A stretch of DNA of 35,212 nucleotides from assembly GCA_015655075.1 (NCBI GenBank), contig JAATFT010000017.1, positions 1-35,212 of the forward strand, in the 5' to 3' direction. The position numbers were made by a program, and so were the translations under genes. The notes beneath the pieces were generated by a model that ran no database searches, was not told where the DNA came from, and saw nothing but the letters and a program-made list of their open reading frames with translations. Source of the DNA: Clostridiales bacterium. GTDB lineage: Bacteria > Bacillota > Clostridia > Lachnospirales > Lachnospiraceae. This document shows, one piece after another, positions 23,471 through 31,962 of this stretch (positions are counted from its first letter, which is position 1; each line of letters begins with the position of its first letter).

Positions 23471-25501
23471 TTACAATTTCCTTTTCCTTAAGAATAATCC
23501 CGTTAAAATCAACAGGCTTCCGGCAACATAATACCCCGTCCTGCTGCTTTCACCGGTCTTGGGAAGATTATTGGCAGCCTCTTCTGAAGATTCCTGCAAT
23601 GCCGCTTTCCTGTTACCTGCCGTATCCGTTTTGCTTATACCATCCGACTCGTTTCCGGGATTATCCGAGGTATCTGCCTTTGCTATACGTAAAGCATTTT
23701 TATCATAAACAACCTCCGCATTATATGTATCCGGAAGACCGGTAATTTCTACCGATAAGAAGGTTTTACCGCTTGTCCGAATTCCAAATGTTATGATGGC
23801 AGAACCATCGGCAGGTATGTAACCGTCGGTAAAATTTAATTTTAAAGTTCCTCCAAATTCCGCGCCACCCTTAATATTAAGCAAATCCTTACTGCCTCCG
23901 ATATTAAGCTCCAGTATACCGGAATTGGACTGCGTAAAATTATCATCAATAATCAGGCGACCGGATACCTTTTCACTTAAGGTGCCTGCGTTGTTAACCA
24001 CCTCCCCGCTTCCCAAAGCGGTACTTGAGGCAGCTTCCAAGTCTCCCTGTTCAATCAGGGTTCCTCCGGCATAAGTATTATTGCCTGCCAGAATCAAGGT
24101 GCCGGTTCCCTGTTTTGTCAGCATTCCGCCGCCTGAAATATCATTCAGCCAGCTGTCGGCAGCATTAAATCCTCCTTGGGAAGCATCCATTGTTACGGTT
24201 ACATCCGTCTCAAAAGCGCCATAGCCGTTTGCGGCAGCATAAAGATTTAAGCGGCCCCAGCCTTCGGTGTCATCTAACACCGGATACCCGGACGGAAGTC
24301 CCGTGGTATATAAAACCCAGCGGCGCTGGACATCGTCAAGATAGGGAAGACGGGTTTCAAGTAACACCTCCGCACCCTTTGGAACTGCCATGGGGCTTTT
24401 AGTATCGCCGGTTTGTTTAAATCCATAAGTTAAACGTTCCGTAAATATTTTCTTATTTGCGGCATAATCGCTGTACCTGTCCTCCGAAGTCCCCTCCTGT
24501 GTAAGTAGTATTTCATGAGCTTCTTTATAAGCGGCTTCTTTCAAGCCTGCATTTTCAGGATCATTTAATATAGCGGCCGCTATCGCTGTTGCCATAATGC
24601 GGCCGCCAATGACATACAAGCAGGAATGCATGCCGGCTACAATTCTGTTATTTCCAAGGTCGGAAGCTCTTGTCAGCATCTCCTGGTAGCGTTCGGGCAA
24701 GGAATATGCCAAAGCAATAGCCGCAAGATAGCCCGCATTGGTATGCCCGCTTGGAAATCCATTGTCGTCCCCAGCTTCTGAATCCGGCTTTTTAACCGGA
24801 ACAAGGGCTGGCAATATGATACTGTCCTTGTACCAACGGAACGGCCGCGGGTACTGGTAGTAATATTTTGCCGGATTTGCCGTAGAATAAGTACCGCGCA
24901 GTGTATTTACCAATTTTACCATGTTTCCAAGACCGGAATCCTCATCAGCCCAGTTGCCGTTACTATTACCCTCATCATCGTACTTTGCTTCTGCGGCATC
25001 TGCAGGAATAATGTCCGGAATAGTTGTTCCTGCGTTGGCCAACGTTTTAAATTTATCCGCATAAGGACCAAGTCCGCTTATTACGCTATAGCTCTGATGA
25101 CGGCGGTCATCCAGATAGGCCTGTATTTCTTCCTCCTCGGTGCGCCTGTCCGCAATAGCAATGGTTTTATTGATATTTTCAGTCAAAATGTCCGAATTAA
25201 CCTTTGCACCATTGTTCCATTCAGACCCGGGCGCCCAAAGATCAAGAAATCGCGACAGTACTCCGATAGATGGATTTGATACGGGTTTTGTGTCGATGTA
25301 GTTTCCGCTTTCATCTTTTACGCCATTGTTTTTATATGTATCCACATAATATCCATAGGGCGCCTTTTTCGGCTCTATTGCAGAATCATCCACCCCGCTT
25401 GCAGCGGCAATAATACTTTGGCCGCCAATCGCCGTTGCTAATAATAAGGTTAGTAATTTCACCTTATCCTTTCTTTTAAACATATATTTGTGTAAAAACA
25501 T
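23471..25501 (-). CDS. Cell-wall-anchored PAP2-family phosphatase-like protein
   Basis: I choose ATG 25501 (GAGGAG 4 nt upstream) over GTG 25513; 676 residues. The signal peptide ends around residue 34. The PAP2 (acid phosphatase) signature is split as KX6RP at 212-220, PSGHTNAG at 250-257, and NRIVAGMHSCLY at 285-296, where the usual Asp four residues after the active-site His is Tyr. That could weaken catalysis. Residues about 450-500 form an autotransporter-associated beta-strand repeat (GTGTLILAGNNTYAGGTLIE), rare in Gram-positives. The C-terminus is a sorting signal: LPKTG (646-650), hydrophobic segment, RKRKL tail. It should be attached to peptidoglycan by a sortase, but the adjacent sortase gene is broken. 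Confidence 0.82.
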   Translation of the reverse strand: MFLHKYMFKRKDKVKLLTLLLATAIGGQSIIAAASGVDDSAIEPKKAPYGYYVDTYKNNGVKDESGNYIDTKPVSNPSIGVLSRFLDLWAPGSEWNNGAKVNSDILTENINKTIAIADRRTEEEEIQAYLDDRRHQSYSVISGLGPYADKFKTLANAGTTIPDIIPADAAEAKYDDEGNSNGNWADEDSGLGNMVKLVNTLRGTYSTANPAKYYYQYPRPFRWYKDSIILPALVPVKKPDSEAGDDNGFPSGHTNAGYLAAIALAYSLPERYQEMLTRASDLGNNRIVAGMHSCLYVIGGRIMATAIAAAILNDPENAGLKEAAYKEAHEILLTQEGTSEDRYSDYAANKKIFTERLTYGFKQTGDTKSPMAVPKGAEVLLETRLPYLDDVQRRWVLYTTGLPSGYPVLDDTEGWGRLNLYAAANGYGAFETDVTVTMDASQGGFNAADSWLNDISGGGMLTKQGTGTLILAGNNTYAGGTLIEQGDLEAASSTALGSGEVVNNAGTLSEKVSGRLIIDDNFTQSNSGILELNIGGSKDLLNIKGGAEFGGTLKLNFTDGYIPADGSAIITFGIRTSGKTFLSVEITGLPDTYNAEVVYDKNALRIAKADTSDNPGNESDGISKTDTAGNRKAALQESSEEAANNLPKTGESSRTGYYVAGSLLILTGLFLRKRKL

Positions 25502-25703
25502 TTTACTCCTCACTTTCCTGTTTTATTAAATAGCATTAATATAACTGTAAATTATTTATTTAAAATTAAACTATGGTAAACAATCTGTAAACTGGGGTAT
25601 TTATATTATACCTGTCAAAATAGTACGGCATCCCTGCAATAACAAGGCGGGTGATTGTTTCCCATTTCGCCGCAACTTACCATAGGAATGAATAATTTGT
25701 AAA
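25502..25703. other. Upstream region of the PAP2 gene
   Basis: AT-rich; no gene seen. It presumably carries the PAP2 promoter on the minus strand. No confident -35/-10 pair was picked out. Confidence 0.35.
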
Positions 25704-25860
25704 TTAAAAGGCAAAAAGCGAAAAATCTTCTTTCCATATATGTTCAATTAGTTCTTCTGCGCTGACAGGTATTCCCTGTTTTAAAAGTAAATATTCCAAA
25801 ATTTTATATTCTTTTGGTGATAAATCCAATATGCGTCCGTCTTTTGTATCTACAGTCCTA
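25704..25860 (-). pseudogene. Response-regulator DNA-binding domain fragment (OmpR/PhoB type)
   Basis: On the minus strand, TVDTKDGRILDLSPKEYKIL followed by EYLLLKQGIPVSAEELIEHI is the start of a winged-helix Trans_reg_C domain. The receiver domain is missing: the homology begins right at the short repeat 25858-25877. The other end is also lost: after HIWKED the frame reads SLFAF-stop instead of the recognition helix. An open frame continues upstream of the repeat but is unrelated. A deletion scar, not a gene. Confidence 0.75.
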
Positions 25861-25877
25861 GAGCGTGTTTGAAAAAT
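25858..25877 (+). repeat. Dispersed short repeat, copy C
   Basis: CTAGAGCGTGTTTGAAAAAT matches the first 20 bases of copies A (391) and B (3311), then diverges. It forms the exact boundary of the truncated response regulator. Confidence 0.5.
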
Positions 25878-25984
25878 CATCGCACCGTTCTTTTCGGTGA
25901 CGGATATTCGTATCATAGGTGATTTATTTGAGGTATTACCATCAATAATAAAGGAAATTAAAAGAATGAAAGCTGTCTGATAAA

Positions 25985-26029
25985 ACAGAAAACGGAGGAG
26001 CACTGCGATCTGCTGCGCGTTCCCCCGTT
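25985..26029 (-). terminator. Terminator of the GH3 gene
   Basis: On the minus strand AACGGGGGA (26029-26021) pairs with TCCTCCGTT (25999-25991) with one G-T pair. Inner GC-rich pairing adds to the stem, and TTTTCTGTTTT follows. It begins 14 bp after the GH3 stop. Confidence 0.7.
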
Positions 26030-26042
26030 ATTATTAATTGAA

Positions 26043-28439
26043 TTATAAAACTTCTGCTGTGGCAAAGAAACATCGGCGGGAATGCTCAATTTGCCGGGTG
26101 TGAGGTAAGCTGTATTGGGCTTGGGCAGCAAATTCCCGGCTGTTGCCTCCTACAAAATAGGTAAAGGTACCCTTTTCCAATATCCATTTGCCATGTTCAT
26201 CTATAAAGGAAAGTTGATTCAGGTTAAAATGGAATACAATGGTTTTGGTCTCTCCCGGCTCCAGGGTAATACGCTTAAAACCAATCAGCTCCTGCTCAGG
26301 ACGGATCATGGTAGCATAGTCGTCGCGGCCGTAAAGCTGTACCACCTCATCTCCGGTTACATTCCCGTTATTCTTTACAGAGATTTGTGCAGTGGTTTCT
26401 CCGTTTTCAAAGGTTTTCAAATAAAAATTTTCATAGCCGAAGGTCGTATAAGATAAGCCATAGCCAAAAGGTATGAGTGCAGTGTTTAAAGAATCGATAT
26501 AACCATAGGTATATAGCGCATCATTTTTAAAGGTAAGCGGACCGCTGCCCTTCTGCATGTTATGGTATACGGGCATATTTCCTGTTCCACGGGGAATATC
26601 CAGAGGAACGCGGCCTGCCGGGTTGTTGGCGCCGGAGATCGTTTTAGCGATAGCGATACCGCCATAGGTGCATGGAAGCCAGGCTTCCAGGATAGCAGGA
26701 ATATGGTCATATGCCCACTGGCTTACCAGCGGCCTTCCGTCCATATGAACGATGACGGTATTCTGATTTACTTCATATACTGCCCGCATGAGAGTTTCCT
26801 GCATTCCCGGCAGATCCGTGCTGGTGGAATCGATTCCTTCTCCGGTTGTACTGTGCCAGCCCCAGCCGTTCTTACCACCCAACGTCAGAATGACATAATC
26901 GGATTTTTCTGCGGCCTTTACGGCGGCAGGTATATCGCATTCGGAACCATTGTAATCACAGCCCTCTGTATATGTAACAGATGTATAGTCTTCTTCCGCA
27001 AGGGCTTCAAAGATCGTTTTAATACCCGGATAAATGGCACGAAGCTTGCCGTCCAAAAGATGCTTGTCAGAGTTTTTGACCAGCCAGCTGCTGGCTTTGG
27101 AGGTTATCCGATCGGTACAGTCACTGTCTAACACAGGTATTGGTTCGGTGTCTACTCCTGCCATAACCAGTTCTCTGGATTCGATCATTGCGGGATAGGT
27201 ATAACTGCCAAAAAAGAGCCGCATACAGTTGCCTGCAGGGCCAATGACGGCTATGGATTTGTTTTTATCCGTAAGCGGGAGCAAATGATCATTTTTGGTT
27301 AAAGTCATGACCTTTTGAGCCGCTTCCAGGGATTTGCGGCTGTTTTCTTCCGGCGCAAAAGCACTGGGTATTTCCTGTTCATGGGGATAAGGGTTCTCAA
27401 AAAGTCCCAGCTGGAATTTTAATGTTAAAATACGGGATACCGAGGAGTCTACACAGGAGATGTCGAACTCACCTTCTTCGACCGCACGGATCAGGTCATC
27501 CGAATAGCCCAAGCGGTAAGGCAGCTCCACATCCAGGCCTGCCAGCAGGCACTGTTTTGCAGCTTCCGTTATATTATCTGCCGTATGGTATACTTTGACC
27601 AAACGGGGGACGGATTTGTAATCACTGACTACCACACCCTGAAAACCGAGATCATCTCTTAGCAGATCATTTAAAATTTCTTTGCTTGCGCAAATGGGTT
27701 TGCCGTTCCATTCGGAATAGCTATTCATCACCGAACATATATGTGATTTTTGGATGGCCGCTTCAAACGGCCGGGCAAATGTTTCCCGAAGCTCCCTTGG
27801 ATCCGTCAGGGTACGGGACATGTTCATCCCGCCTTCGGTTTGTGAATAACCCAAAAAATGTTTGGCAGTTGCTGCTACGCCGTTCACCAGATCCCCCTGC
27901 ATAGATTCTACAAAGGCACAACCCATGACGGAGCTTAAGACAGGATCTCCTCCGTAGGTTTCATTTACACGGCCCCAGCGTAAATCTCTAGCGACATCCA
28001 GAACCGGTGAAAGTGCGTGGCGGATTCCGACGCTTACCATTTGTTTCCGATTCCGTTCGCACATATCCCGGACGATTTCCGGATCAAAAGAGGCTGACAG
28101 TGAGATGGATGTGGGAAACAGATTTGAGCCAGACATAAGAGGGCCGGACAGGCATTCCATATGAAACAGGGCAGGGACGCCATGCGGTGAATGCTCTATG
28201 ATATACTCCTGATAATTCCGTATGAATCTGGCAGTGGTTTCCGGCTCACCGCCCATCAAGGCGACTTCTCCGATCCCGTTTTGTAAATCCAGTTCTTCCG
28301 GAGGTTGGGGGTTGCCAAAGGCCTGTGTACATCCCAGTTGCCGGATTTTTTCCGCAATAGACATACGGCCTAGCAGGTCAAATACGCGCTGCTCTACGGG
28401 CAGCTCCGGATTTTGGTAAGGGTATTGTTTTTGCTTCAT
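26043..28439 (-). CDS. GH3 beta-glycosidase (beta-glucosidase or xylosidase type)
   Basis: I place the start at 28439 (MKQKQYPYQNPELPVEQRVF) with AGGAG 7 nt upstream; the longer frame to 28613 runs back through the promoter. This gives 798 residues. The barrel domain contains RDLRWGRVNETYG (151-163) and KHFLGY (193-198). The nucleophile is D273 in GFQGVVVSDYKS. A C-terminal alpha/beta sandwich (LGGKNGWGWHSTTGEG) follows, then PFGYGLSYTTF and a fibronectin-III-like end with GFKRITLEPGETKTI. No signal peptide: cytoplasmic, cleaving imported oligosaccharides. It follows a regulator gene and lies beside a CUT2 importer, but has its own promoter with an inverted repeat. The exact substrate is not visible. 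Confidence 0.9.
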   Translation of the reverse strand: MKQKQYPYQNPELPVEQRVFDLLGRMSIAEKIRQLGCTQAFGNPQPPEELDLQNGIGEVALMGGEPETTARFIRNYQEYIIEHSPHGVPALFHMECLSGPLMSGSNLFPTSISLSASFDPEIVRDMCERNRKQMVSVGIRHALSPVLDVARDLRWGRVNETYGGDPVLSSVMGCAFVESMQGDLVNGVAATAKHFLGYSQTEGGMNMSRTLTDPRELRETFARPFEAAIQKSHICSVMNSYSEWNGKPICASKEILNDLLRDDLGFQGVVVSDYKSVPRLVKVYHTADNITEAAKQCLLAGLDVELPYRLGYSDDLIRAVEEGEFDISCVDSSVSRILTLKFQLGLFENPYPHEQEIPSAFAPEENSRKSLEAAQKVMTLTKNDHLLPLTDKNKSIAVIGPAGNCMRLFFGSYTYPAMIESRELVMAGVDTEPIPVLDSDCTDRITSKASSWLVKNSDKHLLDGKLRAIYPGIKTIFEALAEEDYTSVTYTEGCDYNGSECDIPAAVKAAEKSDYVILTLGGKNGWGWHSTTGEGIDSTSTDLPGMQETLMRAVYEVNQNTVIVHMDGRPLVSQWAYDHIPAILEAWLPCTYGGIAIAKTISGANNPAGRVPLDIPRGTGNMPVYHNMQKGSGPLTFKNDALYTYGYIDSLNTALIPFGYGLSYTTFGYENFYLKTFENGETTAQISVKNNGNVTGDEVVQLYGRDDYATMIRPEQELIGFKRITLEPGETKTIVFHFNLNQLSFIDEHGKWILEKGTFTYFVGGNSREFAAQAQYSLPHTRQIEHSRRCFFATAEVL

Positions 28440-28468
28440 AACTGCGCTCCTCTCTATATTTTGGTTAG

Positions 28469-28497
28469 AGTATAGCATAACCGTTTCAAAAGAAACA
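28469..28497 (-). promoter_or_regulatory. GH3 promoter with internal palindrome
   Basis: On the minus strand there is an extended -10, TGCTATACT (28477-28469), with a weak -35 TGTTTC (28497-28492) at 17 bp. Between them lies the perfect palindrome GTTTCAAAAGAAAC (28483-28496), which would block polymerase if bound by a repressor. Confidence 0.5.
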
Positions 28498-28511
28498 GGA
28501 TACTTAATACA

Positions 28512-28555
28512 AAAAAGGAGGATTTCATATGGCCATTTATAGGCAAAAAAGCTAA
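28512..28555 (+). other. Tiny ORF with perfect ribosome binding site between GH3 and PucR-type genes
   Basis: On the plus strand AAAAAAGGAGG, a 7-nt spacer and ATG open MAIYRQKS-stop, only eight codons. Both flanking genes run the other way. It may be the leftover start of a deleted gene or a chance; no promoter was found. Confidence 0.25.
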
Positions 28556-28557
28556 CA

Positions 28558-30168
28558 TTACTCTTTGGTTGATACGCGCTCCTCCTGATGAGGTGACAGT
28601 TCGGCCTTTCCATGGATCAGCTCCAGTATTTTAAGGGAAATCAGTATCCGCAGCCTGACATCGGGATCGTCCAGTGTAACACCCAAAACATCTTGGATTT
28701 TAGAGAGACGGTAAATCACACTGTTCCGGTGCATATGCACCATTTTGGCGGTCAGTGTGATATTGCGCTCAGATAATAAAAAGATTTTCAATAAAGTTAT
28801 GTTATCATAATTCGTATCCCCGGATCCGGTCAATAGCCGAAGCTTTAGAAAATACATATCTTCAAGCGGGAAACTGTTGGAATAGCTGTCAATCATATCA
28901 TAAATATAAATATTAGAATAAAAATATACATTGCATTCCGGATTCAGCCGGGCACCAAGCCGGATTGACGCCGTCGCCTGTTTGAATGCTACATCCATTT
29001 TTAAAAAAGAGTCAAAGTTCGTGCTGAAGCCGGCATGGGCATGAACCAGCTTGAGCAGATAGAGAAATTCCGCATACCCATCGTCGGTTTCAATCATTGT
29101 TTTCAAAGAGCTGTTAGTATTACGCAGAAGCAGGATCAGCATGTCTTTATAAGGAAACAGCTTAAAGTAAGGGAATACCGAATTTGACTGCAGTCTTAGC
29201 ATTAAATAATTGATCTCCCGACGGTTGGAGGCCTTATGGGATATGACGCACATGCGGTATGTTCCATCGGATGGCAGCTGCAGGAACCGGGCCCGATCCA
29301 GCAGATATTCATTATCTTCCTTCGTATGATGAATTAAGTCGTGAAGAAATACCTCAAGCTGCGACGGGACGTTAGATGCTTCATCCTCTTTACGGAAGCA
29401 ATACTTATAGACTTGTAAAGCAAAATAAAGAAAGATTTCATATTCTAAGGCCGATACCTCTGATTTGTCGGTATAATAAACGTTTAAAAAACCTAATAAC
29501 TTATCGTCTGCCTTCGAATGGAATGTCCGAATTAAAAACGGACAGCCCATATAATTAGGCGGATGGGATATGAAAGGGGAAAAAGAAGGAGCACTTTTCA
29601 TATATCCCATGCGCACAAAGGTATCAATAATTTCTTTATTATAGTAACCATCCCGCAAAAGATCATCAACACGGGGAAAGCCTGTCACGTTGGTATGACT
29701 GGATGCAACCAAGTTATAGGACGAATTTACCAGCACAATCGGATTATCTCCAAAATACATACGCCCCAGATCCATAAGGGCCTGATATCCCTGGTTGCCG
29801 GCCACGGCGTTGCGGACACTGCTACTCCATTGTTTTGCCCTGTCAAATAAGTTAAATAAAACATTTATGATTAAAGCTATTTCGCAGGTTTCAGGCAGTA
29901 TGATTAAATTCGCTCCGGTCTCCTTAAAAAAAGGAGTAACAGAGTCTGCACATACGATGCAGGCGATACATAGTTCCCGCAGGATAGCAGGGTCCACTAG
30001 CTGTAGCTGCGATGCGGTTCCAACATATAGCATGGATGGGTTGAAATGATGGGTTCCCGCAGAGATCATCTGAAAACCGGAAAAAGAAAAGCTAGTATCT
30101 TCAGAAAGCAGGGATTCTGCGCCAAATGCGGAAAGCTCTTCAACTATAACTCGATGAGATAGATTCAA
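28558..30168 (-). CDS. PucR/CdaR-type transcriptional regulator
   Basis: 536 residues from a TTG start with AGGAGG 8 nt upstream. The C-terminal helix-turn-helix (HTH_30/PucR) is clear: LKIFLLSERNITLTAKMVHM then HRNSVIYRLSKIQDVLGV and the final LRILISLKILEL. The middle carries a GAF/GGDEF-like sensory fold typical of PucR or CdaR proteins (FGDNPIVLVNSSYNLVASS). No membrane segment. It is divergent from a CUT2 sugar ABC operon and upstream of the GH3 gene, so it probably controls one or both. Two ATATAAAGAATAT repeats lie in front of it. Confidence 0.82.
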   Translation of the reverse strand: MNLSHRVIVEELSAFGAESLLSEDTSFSFSGFQMISAGTHHFNPSMLYVGTASQLQLVDPAILRELCIACIVCADSVTPFFKETGANLIILPETCEIALIINVLFNLFDRAKQWSSSVRNAVAGNQGYQALMDLGRMYFGDNPIVLVNSSYNLVASSHTNVTGFPRVDDLLRDGYYNKEIIDTFVRMGYMKSAPSFSPFISHPPNYMGCPFLIRTFHSKADDKLLGFLNVYYTDKSEVSALEYEIFLYFALQVYKYCFRKEDEASNVPSQLEVFLHDLIHHTKEDNEYLLDRARFLQLPSDGTYRMCVISHKASNRREINYLMLRLQSNSVFPYFKLFPYKDMLILLLRNTNSSLKTMIETDDGYAEFLYLLKLVHAHAGFSTNFDSFLKMDVAFKQATASIRLGARLNPECNVYFYSNIYIYDMIDSYSNSFPLEDMYFLKLRLLTGSGDTNYDNITLLKIFLLSERNITLTAKMVHMHRNSVIYRLSKIQDVLGVTLDDPDVRLRILISLKILELIHGKAELSPHQEERVSTKE

Positions 30169-30208
30169 TGTAGATACCTCCTGGTTTAATTAATTCTATT
30201 ATCTTTTT

Positions 30209-30241
30209 ATATAAAGAATATAAATTTCATATAAAGAATAT
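30209..30241. promoter_or_regulatory. Direct repeat in the divergent regulatory region
   Basis: ATATAAAGAATAT occurs at 30209-30221 and 30229-30241, start-to-start 20 bp, about two helical turns. It lies 41 bp upstream of the PucR-type start. It is a candidate regulator site, but it is AT-rich, so chance is possible. Confidence 0.4.
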
Positions 30242-30367
30242 CAAAAAATAAACAGAAAGTCAAAACAAATGCACAGAGTGTTTATTCATTTGGTTAATGT
30301 GACCACAAATATTTTAATATTTTATCTGATATTTGTATTGTTTGCTGTGCATTTTGACGAAACGCTA

Positions 30368-30376
30368 TGCTATGAT
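30368..30376 (+). promoter_or_regulatory. Extended -10 of the CUT2 operon promoter
   Basis: TGCTATGAT (TG at 30368, TATGAT at 30371-30376) lies 60 bp before the ATPase start. No good -35 is seen at 17 bp, which suits an activator-dependent or extended -10 promoter. Confidence 0.45.
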
Positions 30377-30435
30377 AGTAATAACAAGCCGTGATAATTC
30401 TACGGTGAGTTAAATTTTACAAGGGAGGTTTTGGG

Positions 30436-31947
30436 ATGAGCAGTAAGCTTATACTTTCTGCCAAAGGCGTTTGCAAGGCTTTCGGGCTGACGCGTGCTTT
30501 GATTGATGTGGATATAGACATCAGCCGGGGCGAAATAAGAGGACTGATCGGCGAAAATGGGTCAGGAAAGTCCACCTTTTCTTCCATTATCGGGGGAGCG
30601 CAGAAGGCCGACAAAGGTACGTTTTATCTAAAAGAAAAACCATATAAACCAACCAGCATGGTGGATGCGCAGAATCAGGGAATCAGTATGATTATTCAGG
30701 AGATGGGAAATATATCCAAAATATCGGTTGCATCCAATATATTTGCAGGAAGGCTGGAGCAATTTTCAAGATTTGGTTTTTTGGATTGGAAGAAAATTAA
30801 CCGAGAAGCAAATCGGGTTCTGGAGGATATCGGAGCTCCGGAAATTAAAGCCGAAATGATAATTGACGAGCTGAACTTTGAAGACCGCAAAATCGTTGAA
30901 GTGGCCAGAGCTATGTTAAGCGATCCGGATATTCTGATTATCGATGAAACAACAACAGCGCTGGCGCAGAAGGGCCGGGGTATTATTTACAACCTGATTC
31001 AGCGGCTGCATAAATCAAACAAAGCGGTTCTCTTTATCAGCCACGACCTGGACGAACTCATGGAGGTTTGTAATACAATAACCGTTCTCAGAGATGGCGT
31101 GGTAATCGATACGCTGAAAGAAAATGAGATGTCCGTTGATGTGATGCGAAAGCTTATGATAGGCCGGGAATCGTCAGGAAGCTATTACAGGCCCGACTAT
31201 GACGGAAGATGCAGTGACCAGGTCGTTTTAGAAGCGAAACAAATATCACTGCGGTCATATTTCAAAAACATCAATATTGCCCTGCGCAAAGGGGAGATTC
31301 TGGGGTTTGGAGGCTTATCCGGCTGCGGCATGCATGAAATCGGGAGAGTTCTTTTTGGGATCGATAAACCGATCACCGGAACGGTGACCCTGCTGCAGAA
31401 AGATAGGAAAATCCCAATTCGTGATACGAGTGTGGCGGTTGCAAATCATATGGCATATGTTTCGAAGGACAGGGATAAAGAAGCGATTATTTTAAATGCG
31501 TCTATCAAGAACAATATTACATTGCCATCTCTTCCCAGATTAAGCAAAAAGGCAGGGCTTATTACAAAAAAATCGGAGACAGAGCTTGCTGATGCACAAA
31601 TAAAACTGCTGAGCATTAAATGCCGGAATGGGAATCAGCTGGTAAAAGAGCTGTCCGGTGGGAATAAACAAAAGGTCGTATTTTCAAAATGGCTGGGGAA
31701 AGAGAGTGACGTATTAATATTGGATTGTCCTACAAGAGGAATTGACATAGGCGTCAAAGAGGATATGTACCAGTTAATGATGAAGCTGAAAGCCCGGGGG
31801 AAATCCATTATTATGATTTCTGAAGAGCTGACTGAACTTTTAGGAATGAGCGACCGGATTCTTATATTTAAGGACGGAAAATTGTCAAAGGAATTCATGC
31901 GCAGTGAAGACCTGGGAGAGAAAAATATTATAGAATATATGATATAG
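30436..31947 (+). CDS. CUT2 sugar ABC transporter ATPase, RbsA/MglA type
   Basis: 503 residues with two fused nucleotide-binding domains, typical of RbsA/MglA. Domain 1 has Walker A GENGSGKST (39-47), a degenerate signature (ELNFEDRKIVEVARAM) and Walker B ILIIDETTTAL. Domain 2 has the usual degenerate Walker A (GGLSGCGMHEIG), signature LSGGNKQK (406-413) and VLILDCPTRGIDIG. The start has GGGAGG 7 nt upstream. It is first in a plus-strand operon with a permease 15 bp downstream. The transported sugar is a monosaccharide or AI-2-like compound; not determinable here. Confidence 0.92.
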   Translation: MSSKLILSAKGVCKAFGLTRALIDVDIDISRGEIRGLIGENGSGKSTFSSIIGGAQKADKGTFYLKEKPYKPTSMVDAQNQGISMIIQEMGNISKISVASNIFAGRLEQFSRFGFLDWKKINREANRVLEDIGAPEIKAEMIIDELNFEDRKIVEVARAMLSDPDILIIDETTTALAQKGRGIIYNLIQRLHKSNKAVLFISHDLDELMEVCNTITVLRDGVVIDTLKENEMSVDVMRKLMIGRESSGSYYRPDYDGRCSDQVVLEAKQISLRSYFKNINIALRKGEILGFGGLSGCGMHEIGRVLFGIDKPITGTVTLLQKDRKIPIRDTSVAVANHMAYVSKDRDKEAIILNASIKNNITLPSLPRLSKKAGLITKKSETELADAQIKLLSIKCRNGNQLVKELSGGNKQKVVFSKWLGKESDVLILDCPTRGIDIGVKEDMYQLMMKLKARGKSIIMISEELTELLGMSDRILIFKDGKLSKEFMRSEDLGEKNIIEYMI

Positions 31948-31962
31948 GAGGAAGTAAGAATA

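Noticed and set aside
26562..27131. 189-codon plus-strand ORF inside the GH3 gene
   Set aside because: Antisense shadow of the GH3 C-terminal half.
28440..28613. 58-residue N-terminal extension of the GH3 protein
   Set aside because: It reads through the predicted promoter and ribosome binding site; ATG 28439 matches where GH3 homology starts.
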